A program made the translations under genes and the position numbers. From assembly GCA_024234955.1 (NCBI GenBank), contig JACKNK010000001.1, positions 558,001 to 622,000 on the forward strand: a DNA stretch of 64,000 nucleotides. The letters are read 5' to 3'. Below are positions 62,712-64,000 of the stretch, in pieces; within the stretch, counting starts at the first letter, position 1, and every line of letters begins with the position of its first letter. Source of the DNA: Gammaproteobacteria bacterium. GTDB lineage: Bacteria > Pseudomonadota > Gammaproteobacteria > JACKNK01. The notes under the pieces are model-generated. The model had not been told where the DNA came from and ran no database searches. It was given only the letters and a program-made list of their open reading frames with translations.

Positions 62712-64000
62712 ATGAACATCCTCACCGCCCAGCGCGACATCTATACCGTCAGCCGCCTCAACACCGAAGTCAAAATGATGCTCGAAGGCAGCTTTCCGCT
62801 GCTCTGGATCGAAGGTGAAATCTCCAATCTGTCCCGCCCCAGTTCCGGACACCTCTACTTCACGCTCAAGGATGCCCATGCCCAGGTATCCTGCGCGATG
62901 TTCCGCAATCGCGGGCGTCTGCTGTCCTTCCATCCCGGCAACGGTCAACAGGTGTTGGTGCGGGCTCGCGTCACGCTTTACGACGTGCGCGGCAATTACC
63001 AGCTCAGTATTGAACATATGGAACCGGCAGGCGATGGCGCGCTGCGTCGTCGCTTCGACGAACTCAAGGCGCGCCTTGACAAGGAAGGCCTGTTCGCGGA
63101 AGAACACAAGCGTGCTCTGCCCTCACTCCCGAAGCGCATTGGCGTGATCACCTCCGCCAGCGGAGCGGCAATTCGCGACGTACTTACCGTACTGCGACGG
63201 CGCTTCCCGGCCGTACCGGTACGCATCTATCCGGTTCCCGTTCAAGGCAGCGATTCCGCACAACGTATCACCGATGCGATCGCGCTCGCCGACCGACGTC
63301 AGGACTGCGACCTGCTGATCCTCACACGCGGCGGCGGATCGCTGGAGGATATGTGGAGCTTCAACGAGGAAATCGTCGCCCGTGCCATCCACGCGGTATC
63401 GATCCCGACGATCTCCGCTGTCGGTCATGAAATCGATGTGACGATCGCGGATTTTGTCGCCGATCGTCGCGCCGCGACGCCATCGGCAGCGGCGGAAATG
63501 GCCGTTCCGGATCAACGTGAGTTGCAATACCGTGTCGCCCAGCTTGGCCGGCGACTCGCCCAACGAACTCATGAGCGCCAACAAGCAATTCAGACCCGTT
63601 TTGCACATCTGCTTTCACGCCTGCAACGCACCCACCCTCAGGCGCAACTCCGCACTTCCGCCCAACGTCTGGATGAGTTGGAGATGCGAATGCAGCGAGC
63701 CCTGAAACAGCATCAGGCGCATCGTGATCTAGCGTTGCAACACCTGAAGACCCGGCTGGAACAACGTCATCCTGAACGCCAGCTAGCCGAAGTCGGACAA
63801 CGCCTGCACGCACTGGATCAGAGTCTGGGAAACCGGGTTCGTACCCGACTGCGGGAGCACGTCGCGCGGCTGACGAACGAAAAACAACACCTCGCCGCCG
63901 TCTCGCCAGCCGCGAAGATCACGCTTGAACGCGTCCGCCTCGATGCGGTGACACGCCGCCTGCGCAGGGCACAGCGATACCGTTTACAGGCTGGACAGGA
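62712..64000 (+). CDS. xseA: Exodeoxyribonuclease VII large subunit, cut by the right edge
   Basis: The frame starts at the ATG at 62712 (MNILTAQRDIYTVSRLNTEV) and stays open to the end of the window, 429 codons, so the stop lies outside. The N-terminal OB fold is visible (PLLWIEGEISNLSRPSSGHL, YFTLKDAHAQVSCAMF), followed by the catalytic domain with LPKRIGVITSASGAAIRDVL, LLILTRGGGSLEDMWSFNEE and ISAVGHEIDVTIADFVADRR. The rest is the long coiled coil typical of XseA. With XseB it degrades single-stranded DNA. It is divergent from guaB. Confidence 0.95.
   Translation, partial: MNILTAQRDIYTVSRLNTEVKMMLEGSFPLLWIEGEISNLSRPSSGHLYFTLKDAHAQVSCAMFRNRGRLLSFHPGNGQQVLVRARVTLYDVRGNYQLSIEHMEPAGDGALRRRFDELKARLDKEGLFAEEHKRALPSLPKRIGVITSASGAAIRDVLTVLRRRFPAVPVRIYPVPVQGSDSAQRITDAIALADRRQDCDLLILTRGGGSLEDMWSFNEEIVARAIHAVSIPTISAVGHEIDVTIADFVADRRAATPSAAAEMAVPDQRELQYRVAQLGRRLAQRTHERQQAIQTRFAHLLSRLQRTHPQAQLRTSAQRLDELEMRMQRALKQHQAHRDLALQHLKTRLEQRHPERQLAEVGQRLHALDQSLGNRVRTRLREHVARLTNEKQHLAAVSPAAKITLERVRLDAVTRRLRRAQRYRLQAGQ

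Overview
The window is GC-rich bacterial chromosome, most likely from a gammaproteobacterium. The core gene set (bamC-dapA-gcvR-bcp in order, a single-chain purL, guaB, xseA, greB, rsd, yaeQ, a SirB2 protein) supports this, but no 16S rRNA is present and I cannot name the genus.

Layout. (1) 1-1748: an edge-truncated unknown gene and a sigma-54 activator of the VasH type, both on the minus strand. (2) 1749-2236: a regulatory gap with a -24/-12 promoter and upstream near-palindromes that look like activator sites. (3) 2237-24132: a plus-strand type VI secretion (T6SS) operon with overlapping or closely spaced genes: a small winged-helix-like protein, a TssB-TssC single-chain sheath fusion, hcp, tssE, tssF, tssG, vgrG with a nonapeptide-repeat tail, a DUF2169/pentapeptide protein, a pentapeptide protein, a DUF3540 protein, a PAAR-like protein, tssJ, a possible 20-residue ORF, tssK, tssL, tssM and tssA. 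No clpV/tssH lies in the window. (4) 24164-34971: an effector-like island of orphan proteins that carry toxin-type active-site motifs: two deaminase-like proteins (HAE or HSE plus CxxC), a GNAT protein, a candidate edema-factor/CyaA/ExoY-type nucleotidyl cyclase, an HExxH metallopeptidase candidate, a tandem pair sharing KGHG and TSCG motifs (caspase-fold-like dyad), unknown proteins with basic clusters, and a DUF6150 protein. (5) 34998-40000: housekeeping and stress genes, with a 161-bp MITE-like element at 37659-37819. (6) 40019-47102: a FIST sensor protein next to an intact hybrid histidine kinase, a repeat-rich gap, and a second hybrid kinase that has lost its phospho-accepting histidine. 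(7) 47307-64000: conserved core genes (RNase II-like, rsd, DUF1841, carbonic anhydrase, purL, bamC, dapA, gcvR, bcp, PhoH/PIN, tRNA-Val, SirB2, methyltransferase, guaB, partial xseA).

How it fits together. The activator next to the promoter probably drives the whole T6SS operon through sigma-54 RNA polymerase. The apparatus would be a T6SS built from a fused sheath subunit. DUF2169, DUF3540, pentapeptide and PAAR-like proteins form the usual tip/adaptor set, and the genes behind tssA are likely cargo. Several cargo candidates resemble toxins that act on eukaryotic cells, and few convincing immunity genes are seen. An anti-eukaryotic (for example anti-protist) role is therefore a reasonable hypothesis, not a demonstrated one.
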